Shown here piece by piece: positions 43,844 to 55,800 of a stretch of 60,874 bases of DNA. Position 1 is the stretch's first letter, and each line of letters opens with the position of its first letter. The notes beneath the pieces are model-generated. The model was not told where the DNA came from. It made no database searches and was given only the letters and a program-made list of their open reading frames with translations. The stretch is from Gyrodactylus bullatarudis. Lineage: Eukaryota; Platyhelminthes; Monogenea; Gyrodactylidea; Gyrodactylidae. Position numbers and translations under genes: made by a program. Location of the stretch: positions 61,371-122,244 of the forward strand of contig SSNU01000576.1 in NCBI GenBank assembly GCA_012064415.1. Direction: 5' to 3'.

Positions 43844-46800
43844 TTAGTTGAATAAAACTTGTTTCAAACGCTTAATCAACTTTTCGACCTGATTAAAGGT
43901 CTGAAAATTATTATCCTTCCCAATGTTCATCACATAATATGAATATTCTACTTTAATTGCTTGCTTCCAGGCCATGTATACCAGATATAGTTTTTCCTCT
44001 GCACTGAGATAATTCTCAAAGTTATCCTGATCGTTGTTATTTGAACTATTCGTATTGAGGATGTTGTCTTCAATGAAGTCATTTGATAAATTCAACAAAA
44101 GACCAACTGACACAGGATCCTTTCTGTTCTCACTAATTAAACTCATTGTCTTTTCTATTCGGCCATGGTCGCCGATAAAGACTAAAAACAAATTCATCAT
44201 TTTTAAATTTGTATGTATATTTGTATGTAATTTATATGTATGAATGAAATGCAATAAAAATTCAATTTCCATTTACTCTCTTCAAATGTGAGGCAATTCT
44301 CCAGAATTTCATTCGATTGATCTGAAAATATATGGAACAATAATAACTCTGGAGGAACATTCCTTTGATCAACGCAGAAATGTATCTCATAAAAGTAAAG
44401 ATAGAATACACTTCTGAAAAATTATATTTATTCATTGTCCACTCAAATTAATAATGACTTGGACAAAATAATTACAAAATAATCTCTCCGATATGAAAAG
44501 ATTAATGTTCTAGTATTCTAACATCTTCCCACTAAATCTCTTTATGCTTTCACTAAAAATAGCATATTTATTCTGAAAAAATACACAATGTACAATCATA
44601 TGACTCATTCATATTCATATTCATACTCATTCATATGACCTAAGACCAATAAAAATCAATGATTTACTCTGATTGGTTTAAAAATAATTCGAGTTGAATC
44701 AAAAATTTTCTTAGTTCCTATAGGTAAAACGGGTTCGAAATTTTAAGATTTTGTTATCTGAGAGATTTGATGTCGTTTAAAGACAATGATTTTATCATGG
44801 ATAAGAAAGAAATGCTTTTTATTTGTATGTTTGGTATTGTTTACATTGTTTTCTGAGAAAACTAATAAGCTAAGAATAGCAAATTATTAACAAAATTATT
44901 TCAGAAACTAAAACAGAGAAAAAAGTATGCCTTACATTATTTTAATCAGATTTCATTGCTTATTAAAAATAGCATTTTGACCGTCCTAAAGTAATATTAA
45001 GATCAACAAAATTAGTAAAATTTTCAGATAAAAAACTTTTAACGTTTTCTTTTCATGATTTAACTTGAATTTTCTTGCAACAAAGTTGCAAAAATAACAA
45101 TTCTGATCGTCCAAAAAAGATTTTTATTTGGAAATTTTCATAATTTTGTTTATCTCATTACAGAAACAATAAAAGGTATTTTTAAAGGAAATTTGGCAGG
45201 ATGATGTTGAAGTATTACTTACACCATTATCGAAATGTCTATCATAGGGGCTCTGGGAACGAGGTTAGTAGGTATTAAGAAATACTGAATAGATTAATGA
45301 ATACGTTAAGAATATCAAATTTATCAAGAACTTGGCTTTAAATTCAAGATGAAAGACAGGTATTTCGAAGAGTACAATTTTCAATTCTAAACTAAAAATT
45401 AAAAAGTAAACTGAATAATGCAACTTACTGGCATTAGATATATCTATAGAAAGTAAGAGGAATTATTTCATAAGAAAACAGTATTGATTACCCTCCGGTC
45501 GTGTGTGCAGTATAGTACAGAGAGTATCATCATCATTATTATTGCATTTGGTTTACACTAATAAGAGAACATTCTTTATTTCAAATGTCCTCATTTATCT
45601 ACATTGTATTGTATGTTATTTTATTTGGAATAAAATAGTGTAAATATTAAACTGTAGAATGGAATACTGTTTGAGCTTACCTCTATGCTTTCGTTTAACA
45701 TTCTGTTTGATTATTCTGGAACTTTGCATCAGAATATTGTCCGGATCTATGATTACCTTGAATAGAAAATGAACCAACCAATCAGATTTAAATGAAAAGC
45801 AAAGGGAGATTTTGACCATTCAAAATTAGGTAAAGTTAAATCGAAACAAGTTATGTAAATTTAAACAAACATCAAAGCTAGCAATTTCTTTCGGTATGGC
45901 TGATAATCGTCGTTTGTTGATTGAATCAATCAACTCTTCATCACTCCATATAATTGAGTCATAGTTGCAGTTACTGTCAAGGCAAAACTTGACTTCGATT
46001 GTTCCAAAGTTGAATAATTTGTACAGGGTATCTATTTCCCCAGATGAATCGCCTGTAAGAAACATTGAATGAATTTTAATCAGTATATCTACTAGCGAGT
46101 AGATGTAAAAAAATACATACTAGACGAGATCTTTCCAGTGTGCAAAGACTTTGACAGAGAACTGATGAGCCTTTCATTAATTTGAAGGATCGGCGATGTC
46201 ACCAGGGTATTAGTGATATTTGTCGCTCCACCCTCAGTTTCCATGTCTATTGTAGTCTCAAATGTTTCCCCTTTTTTGAAGTCAAAACTCTTCTTTTGGA
46301 ACGAAGCTAATCCGTCTGTTGCTGCATCTCTTGTTAAAAGAAAAAGAAAGATGATTTTTTTAGTATTTTGAGTGCCCTTAACGCTCAACATCTTTCACTT
46401 TAGATTTAGAGTTTATTAAATTTTATTTTTATGACCAGTGGTGACACTAACCATCGTGACTTGAACATTAATTGACTCTTTTATGGTGTGAAAAAGAATT
46501 ATCCTTCAAGTTAGTTTTGAAGTTGAAATTTTTAACCTCATTTTCATATCGAATCCTACGATAGATCAATGAATTTTAGGTAAAATTATGTCATTTATGC
46601 CTAAAAACGTAAATTTTCAATGAATTCATTGGTCATTCAACCAAATCATGAATTCATATGAGTGTTCATCGTATTCTTTAGTCATACAATTAAGAAGAAT
46701 ATTTTTCAACAGAAACTAGTACTTAGTAGTATCGTGTCTCATTTTGCCACAAATTATGAAAAATAAAGCCCTTTTCAATTGAATTGTATGCCCGAGTTCG

Positions 46801-49800
46801 ACAGCTCTGGTAATAAATTATTAACTGATAATAACTTGGAATTTCCAAATTAAAATAATCTTTCCATGAGACGGTCACATTTTGTAAAAAACTAAATCAA
46901 AGAGAATATGAATAAGAAATTTATAGCCAATTAATATGAAGTTGATTTTTACGAAAACCTCGATTTTTTCATCGAAAATTCGAATATGTTAAAGATTTTT
47001 TGGAATCCTACTCATTTTGTCCACTTTTAGGATTTGTAGAAATAAATTCTAAATTATTTCTATGGAAAATATGGTCATTTTTCAAATTTCGATTAGGGCC
47101 ATAATCCCATTTTTTCGGACTTTGAAGTTAAAATTTTTATTGATTTCGAAGTGAGGGAATGATCAAAAGTTGATTTTTAAGATCAGAATAAGACAAGAAA
47201 GCCAAATATCGCCGACAAATTTTCGAGAGATCCACCATTTTCGAGGAATTTCGATTTATCGCAATTTCATTGACTTTCAAGTAGTGAAAATGATCAAAAT
47301 TTTGAAATTCGACTGCCAAACGATAATCAAGTTATGCATTAGAACAGATTCAGCATATTCGGCTTTCTTGTCTTATTATGATCCTGAAAATAAACTTTTG
47401 ATCATTCCCTCACTTCGAAATCAATAAAAATTTTAACTTCAAAGTCCGAAAAAATGGAATTTTTGCCCCGAATGACTGTTTTGCATTAAAATAATTTTTT
47501 TCTTCAAATCGTAAAAGTGGACAACATTTGTAGGATTCCAAAAATGTTTATAAATATTCGAATTTTTGATGAGAAAATCAAGGTTTACGTAAAAACCATA
47601 GATTTCCAACTTTATATCATCGATATGAGAGTGAATAAATATATATATGTCACCGTAAATATGCTTACTCACGTAAGTAAGCATACTAACCGTAAGTATG
47701 CTAACTTACCGTAAATATGCTTACTGGGGACAGAAATATTCGAAAAACGTAAAAGTGCTTACTAGGTAAGGACTTTTACGTAAAAAAACGTAAGTATCCA
47801 TACTAACCGTAAGTATGCTTACTTACGTGAGTAAGCATATTTACGGTGACATATATATTCTGCAGATTTGACTCCTTACTTCGACCTTGAGGCATGGATT
47901 ATCTGACCATCAGCAATTGGCAGAGGCTTCAGTTCAAAGTTGACACCACCATCTTTGAGTAGGTCATTGAATTGGATTTTGAAGTTGATCTTTTGAAGGG
48001 GGTATTTTGCCTTTGAGTTGGCTGTATCAGATTCATCGACTGGCTTAAAAATGAGTAAATTTATAATGCCTTTAATATATTGTATGATATATATTGTATA
48101 TCATAGAGTCTAGAGTTTAATTAGTGTCCTCTAAATTTATTTTGAATTTCGAGATAGCATCAAATTTCCAATTTTTCTAACTTCTTATAGAGGGATCAGA
48201 AAATTAGACTCTCAATGCCCATGACCCTGGCTCGATTCTCGGCTACGGTATACTGAGGAGTCTCAATAAGGACGAAACGCGTGCCATACATGTTTGGAAT
48301 GTTTCTTTACTAGCTTATAAATTAGATACACGCTGAGTCTTATCTCCAAGGGAAGATGTGTGAATTCTCTGCATCCAATTAGAAATACTACAAGACTTAA
48401 GCACTTATCCCTCGTCACCAAAAAAACTCACTTTAACAAATAAATTAAGTATCTAAAAACAAAAACATACAAGTTAGCATCAAACTTCCAATTTTTCAAA
48501 CTTTTTATAGAGGGATCAGAAAATTAAACAAGGAAACTGGCCAATTTTTTTGATAAACCCGCCTATTTTTCACAGATCATCAGAACTTTCTTGATTTTCA
48601 AGCATATTATTGTATATATATTTGATTTCCTTGTGAATAATCGGAAACCTTCTATTGGCACAAAAAACTGACAAAAATGTTCAGCTAGGAAAAAAGGAAA
48701 TTTCGAAGTTAAAAACATTTTTATTATCATTTATAGATTTTACTGCTAAAATTGTACAGTATTTTCTAACTTTAGAACGGTAATATTGTCGAGCTTCATC
48801 TAAGATATTATTAATAAGTACTCTTCTGATTTGGATTCATGAGGAAGAGATTAGAGAACAAGCAAATTATAAGTGATAAACTTTTTAAACTTAACTCCGG
48901 GCTTGAATTTTATACTTTTACCATTCAAAGATTTCTGCCCTTCCATGGGTTAAATAAATCCTTCCTGTTGAGACAGGTGGGAACTAATCCTTAGATTTTG
49001 ATGCAATTTCTCAGTTCAATGATGAGAAACGTTTTTTTATTGATTTGCGAATGAAATTAGATCCAAAAACTTGATCAGACTTGCCTGGATCTCGAAGCGT
49101 TAACAAAAACAATCAATGCACATTCGATGGTCAAAAAATATCAAGAAATAAGCAAGCTGTGATAACTAAGATGAATCTTGTGTTTGGTACTTTCAAGAAT
49201 GAAAAAACATCTTCGTACAATATGATTTATTCTTTTCAGAATGAAGTGAAACACTAGAAAGTCTAAAATTAACATGACTGAAATTAATTCTAGCTAACTT
49301 GGTAATAATTTTGCTGCTGATAAATCTAGTTGGCTAATTAATTCATAAATTTTACTTATTAAAATGGTTTTTAATCAAAATTAGGAATTTCTTTTAAAGT
49401 ATCACAAAAATCCAAACCCGCGAATAATATTTCAATGTTAGTACTATAATCATTTACGCAAAGTAGGGAAACGATTTTATGAGACTATTAAAAGCTTACT
49501 AGCAATATTAGTTTTTTCACCAAAATCAGTCAAAATCTTAAATCTTCATCATATGACATATATCAGATTGTGGGCAAAAAAGTTAATCTTTCAGAATGAC
49601 TATATTTCCTAATCGTTACAACTTTAGTTTTTATGTGCAAAATCAAGTAGAGTGTTTATTTGAAATGATCCGATTAACTTACCTCTTCAATGTTGATCAA
49701 TGACCTTCCACGTGACTTGTGCTGAGGCTTTGTGAATGTCTGGGAGTATAAAGCCAATGGTGGAGTAACAAAAATCTCAAATACCATTGTATTGAACATC

Positions 49801-52800
49801 ATCAGGTGACAGATGTCCTGAGTATTCAGGTAATACTGGAATGTCTCAGATTCCTCATCCTGCTTCAGCTGATTCCTTCCTGTGATTAGACTTTTCGTGT
49901 AGGCTAGTGCATTCATGATTGAGCACAACTTGCGCTTCGGCTGATCTTTTGGCTTAGGGAAGTTGAATAGAAATCATTTAAAAGTGCACACATTCCAATA
50001 TGAACTCTTTTTCTTTAGGAAAGAGTATACTCTAAGTACTCATAACTTGAAACTAAAGTTGGTTGATATGAAGTTGGGAATCTATGATTTTTACGTAAAT
50101 CTCGATTTTTTCATCAAGAATTCGAACATGTTAGAGATTTTTTGGAATCCTACTCATGTTGTTCACTTTTATTTTCATGAAAAATATTACCATAATCCCA
50201 TTTTTTCGAAGTGAGAGAGTGATCAAAAGTTGATTTTCAGGATCATAATAAGACAAGAAAGCCGAATATGCTGATTCTGTTCTAATGCATAACTTCATTA
50301 TCGTTTGGGAGTCGAATTTAAAATCGAGATTATTCAAAATCATATATAATTCTTACACGTTTTCTTAATTTAAAGTTTATCGTATTCCTATGATCAAATC
50401 ATGATTCAGGAAGATTATTCATTCAAGGTCTTTCTAGCTGATAACCAAGCGGTTACAGTTATACTCTTTTGATATTAAGAGGGGATTCTCCTGGAAAATT
50501 CATTGTACTTTCTGGAAATTATTTGTCTATAACGAAGCATCTTCAATGAAGATTCTTCATCCAATGATTCTAAAAGATATATGATATGACACCACCGTCT
50601 ATGGAGAGGATAAGTAAAGATTTTTATTCCAGACCAAGTGTCATTCGTAATATGACACTCTAGTTACATACAAAAGATATCAAATTCCAGGAAATCATAC
50701 CATAAAATTTTAATTTTAATAATCTCTGAAATTAAAGCTAGATTTGAAATTTTTGATGAAGATTATGTTGATAATCTAAGCTGGTCCTTATCAATGGTTT
50801 TCATAAACTCTCTATCGTTTTGCTCTACTTAAAAGTAATGATAAGCGTACTAAATAGTAACTGAAATATCTATCATTATAAATTATCCTCAACCATATAT
50901 AACATCCTAAGCAATGCTTAGTTAGCATCAAAGATTAAGATATGATACTAGATTTTATTCTCTTGCTTCAACAGAGATGAATTTCCCTTCACTGTAATTT
51001 GGAAATGGGATTACAAAACATCAGATTAGACATGGTTCTTAAAATAGATGATTTTCCCTAATTCCTGCATCAACTTTTCTCAATGGATTTTCTTAAAAAT
51101 TCTCTCAACTTTGATTAGAACTTTTCTTGTCTCTTTCAAAGAAATGAAGTGGAAAGTTGTAAAATTGTAATCGAATGGTGAAAACTACTTTTAGTTTTTA
51201 TCTTTAAAAAGATTTGTCTTACATAGATCTGTAAAAAGATTTATCATAAATGATTTTCTTATCTAATCGTGAACCTGGAAAACATCTTGATCACTCTCTC
51301 ACTTTGAAATCATTTTAAAAAATTCGTTTCAAAATTTGAAAGAATTGGAATTAAACTTGAAAAAGACTATCTTTTTATCAGACTTTTACACCGTTATGAT
51401 ATTTATATTAAATTTCTGAGAATATGCAAATTCCTCTTATTGATTCAAATTGATTTTTAGGGAAAATAATCATTTTTCACAAATGGTAAAAATAGGCAAT
51501 ATGTTTCCAAAATGTACGGTGGAAAAATTGATCAATTTTTAATCTCATATCAATGAGCTCTAGTATCAATTTCTTTCCTAATAAATCTGGATTAAAATAA
51601 AAACAAAAGTTAAAGACTAATCTATTCATATGATGTATGGATGCAAGGAGTAGGATGATTACCATGGCGATAGGAAAAAAGTCTTGTTCAATACGCTCCT
51701 CAAGAATCTTTGTAATCAAGTGTTCTGGAATAAATTCAAATCTTAGGATCCAGTTGTCCTTGCGCTTCATCGAGAGGAAGCACATCAAGAAACCAACTGG
51801 ATATTTCATCATTGTTATCGTCTTGGTTATCGACATGGACAAATGTTTCTCTTTCTCTTGAGATGTCAGGGAACTATCGAATCTACCGATGACATACTGG
51901 CCTGGATGATAGGTAAAGAAGGAGACTGTATGCTTAGTTTGTTCATCGAAACTTTTCAGGAGGGACCATTCGTTCTCTTCAATTTCAATTACAGGCTTTT
52001 TTTCACCCTTCGATTCGGATGGGACCAGTTCAAGGAGGAAGCGACCCCTTTCAATTCTACTCTGGCGATATAGATCCTTTGACTGAGACCGAGTTTTCAT
52101 CCAGGATATCTTGTCCTTTTCCTTCGAGATGACAATGTTCAATTTTAACTTTGATCGTTCTGGGATCTATAAAGGAAAAGTCAATTTTAAAAGGTCAAAA
52201 GTTAAAAGTTTTCTTGAAAATGAATAAATTTGTCGAATTCAATAAATTTGCCTAACTTCAATCCCAAATTTCGGTCTGTTATCACTTTAAATCGATAAAA
52301 GCTTTGAGCTGAATCGTTGACAAAGTAAATTGCCAGATTCAGTTTTCTTTCAGAAATTCCTATCAATATGCTCAATCGCTGGATAAGATCAGGAATCTGA
52401 AGAACTTCAATAATAGCTCTCAATTTGAAGATTTAAGAAAAAGATTTTTATTCACCAATGTACTCTTCGTTATGGTTGATCAGTAGGGAAACATAAATAA
52501 GGATACAGCGGTGGCCTGGCATAATACACAAGAAAAACAGGAAGCATCAATTTCTAAATTTTCAATTTTGTATAAAAATGAGTGTGATGACAGCTCGGAG
52601 TAGTTTTTCATTGATCACTATAAACAAAATCTCTTTATTTTTGCGATGAGCATGATGGTTACATCATTACCTAAAGAGAAGAAAGATGCCCTAGATACAT
52701 CAGGCCATCCCCACCATATCATTCTTTACTAAATCTGGGGAATGATTTAACCTATCAGAGGATCCCAATTCTGTTTATAATTTTGTATAAATATCTAGCC

Positions 52801-55800
52801 GGTGTAAGAGTCTGATGAGAACCGGTGAAATAAAAGCTTTATTACTAATTATTCACTTGTCTTCCAATCCTCATAATGAATTTTTCATTAAAATTAGAAT
52901 CTAATATATTTGAAGAAGTTCGGCAATATTTCCCAAAAAATGATGGTTTGAACTACAGAGTAATGAGATAACAGATCTTGTTAGGATTTGCTATACGAAT
53001 GTTCCTTTGTCTTTTCAAAACAAGGTGTTTATTCAAAAAGATGGTATAGCTATGAGATCACATCTGAGTCCTCTTTTAGGAAATATCTTCTTAGGTTGGT
53101 TGGAATTAAATAAAATCTTTGATACTATCAATACTTTCACTGATTTATAGATCAGATATGTTGATGACACTTTTATTCTGATGAAACTAAATGTTTCAGT
53201 AGACGGTTTTTTCTCAAAGATGAATTCGCTTCATCCCAATATTAAATTTACCATGGAAAAAGCGTCCGATGAGATTTTGAGTTTCTTAGAAGTCAAACTA
53301 ACTAGGAAGGAGGATGGGCCAATTCTAAGAAATATCTACAAGAAGAAGACTGATAATGGGACATACCTCCATTTTTCCAGTTTCAGTCCTCTATCTCATA
53401 AAGTTGGCTTAGTAATTGGTCTAAGAAAGGGGATTAGAAGACAAATTCATCAATATGTCTGATGATCTAGATGATAGGGTCGACAGAGATGAAGGAGAGA
53501 AGACAACCATCTTCATGAAGCTTAATTTTAAAGGTGATGGTTTCAGTAATGATGTAAGGAGACGACTGGTTGATCTTATTGATCAACATTATGATAATAT
53601 AAATTGTATTTAAAACCCAAAGATTATTCAGTTTGATTCATAAGGATTTACTAAAACCTGAAAATAAGACTCTTTTAATTTACAAATTCTAATGTGACTG
53701 TGGAGCTTCTTATATAGGGCTTACGATTAGGAAATTGTCAACTAGATCTAAAGATCCCCTCCAGAAGGATATAGCGGTGACCGGAAATATCAAACAGGAG
53801 AACCATGAAGCTTCAATTTCTTATTTCTCAATCTTGTGTAAAAATGCGGGTGATGACAGCACGGATTTGTGGGTGAAGAAGAAATTCTTCATCGATCACT
53901 CTAACCCAAACCTGTGTGTTCAGAAAAACAACTCATATAACCTTTAATTACCCTGGCCTATGTGAGCTTTTTCACCTTTCTCTTCACTGTTGTTATTTAT
54001 TGAAAAGTTTTGGGGTTTTTTCAGCTCACATTATATTTTTCAACTTTTACTATATTTCTTTCAAAATTTGTAAAATATTATTTCCAATGAATTTTAAACT
54101 TTTATCATTAATTATGTGTCACTACTGATGAACCATAAAGAAATGTACATTTATAAAAGAAAGGAACCCTAGAATTGTTCAGCACAGACATCAAAGGAAA
54201 ATTCTCAAATATACTAACTGAACTAAAATATCTTTTGACAATAAATTCTCAAATTGTTATTAATAAGTGATAAACTCTATAGTATTAGAAGTTACCTGAG
54301 AAAGCAGTATCTTCCATCCACCCCCTTCAAACAAAAGTTTGAGTTGATAAGGAGAGAAAAATTACTTTTGCATTTTTATGACATTTTTCTATTATTTATA
54401 TTGAAAGAGGAAGAAAAACAAAAGAAGCTTACTCTGTAGAATAACTTGTAACAGAAATTATCAGTATTGCTCAGGGTATCATGCTTGTTCTGATCCCCAC
54501 CCTGTGATGATGGGGGATTCCGATTCTCTTTTGGAAGACGAATTCTCAAGGGACGAGAATAAGTGAGAAAGTCGTCCGTCTGCATTTCTCCAACATGATA
54601 GATATCAGTAACGGAGATTGGCGAGTATTCAACATTTGTGTCAGTCTCTTCTGATTTGGAAGTGCCACTGTTGGAATGAAGGAAGTTGGACTTTTCACAT
54701 TTGAACTTCTAGAATTTATCAATTGTCTATTACAAAATATTTGTATATGATGATGTTATTCACAAAAGTCCTTGATTATTTATCTAATTATCTCGTAAAT
54801 CACCCATCAAAAAGATGGGAAGACAAGTGAAAATTTCACCGGATCTCGTCAGACTCTTACACCAGCTTACACAAGAAACAAATCCTCTGATTGGTTCAAA
54901 ACTACAATGGATCATGAATATAAAAAACATGTTAGCCTATACTGCTTTCATGAGCCTTTCGTATTTATATGGATTCCTCGGCCTACCACAGCGGCCAAAG
55001 ATTTTATCCTTACACCTAGAATAAGCTATTTTCCCAAATTAGCAGCTTATAGCTCTGGCAGCAAAAGTGGATCAATAAAATCTTATTTCCCACTTCCTTC
55101 TCAAGAACAGACCAAAATTTTCCAATTAAATGCTTTCCTACTTCTCGTTTAAAAGCTATCAACGAAATTTATTACTCCGATCTCAAATTTTCTTATTCTA
55201 AGATAATTAATTTTTCTTCCACTGGAATTATTCGTTTAAAATTGGCTCTGTAAATGATTAAATTCATATTACTTGTAATGATTATGGTGAGGCTTCAGTC
55301 GGTTGCGAAACTCATTGGCCACTCTAGTCCGAAGAAACTGGGGCGTAATATACCGTGAAAAGTATACTAATATATCAACATTTTATCAAAAATTCATTGG
55401 TGCATTTAGTTTTCCGTTTAACTTTATCCTTTCAACAACATTGCATATTAAACAATTTGTATATTCACATAGTATAGTAGTTAACTAAAACATGACTTGA
55501 ATTGTCAGGTTAGAAGAAATTAGTCCAAGTTCCAATCTAAGCATATGATATCGCTTGGGATCCTTTGTGATACGCTACGTTAAATTTGACTCTTTATTGA
55601 ATGCAAATTTTCACTCCAAAAACATGATATGCCTCTCTATCAAAAGATTTTGTAAAAAGAATTATAGAATAAAAACTGATAGACTTTATTTCAAATGGCT
55701 TTTTCGTCATCTTAAAGGTGTATCGGCTGCAAGATAAACAAAAAGTATCAAGCCTCCTCATATTTATTTTTATGCAAAGAGTACAGGCCTCAAGAGGATA

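Noticed and set aside
45471..45560. Extra exon between 45756-45681 and 45252-45225 of the unnamed gene
   Set aside because: A donor-like ggagg-gtaatc exists, but no acceptor gives an open frame in the needed phase. A 15-nt candidate at about 45440 does not repair the phase either.
47137..47714. Several 60-85 residue ORFs on both strands
   Set aside because: They are mirror-image frames of the foldback element; similar peptides appear wherever the family occurs.
47876..47880. TAA read as the end of a gene after HASRSK
   Set aside because: The stop is made by reading through a GTAAGG donor. Splicing at TCGAA joins the exon at 46329 in the right phase, and the frame continues.
51477..51662. 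Hydrophobic end of the ORF below 51663 (ILLLASIHHMNRLVFNF) as a membrane segment
   Set aside because: It lies beyond a GTAATC donor whose phase fits the next exon and runs into foldback-repeat sequence, so it is intron.
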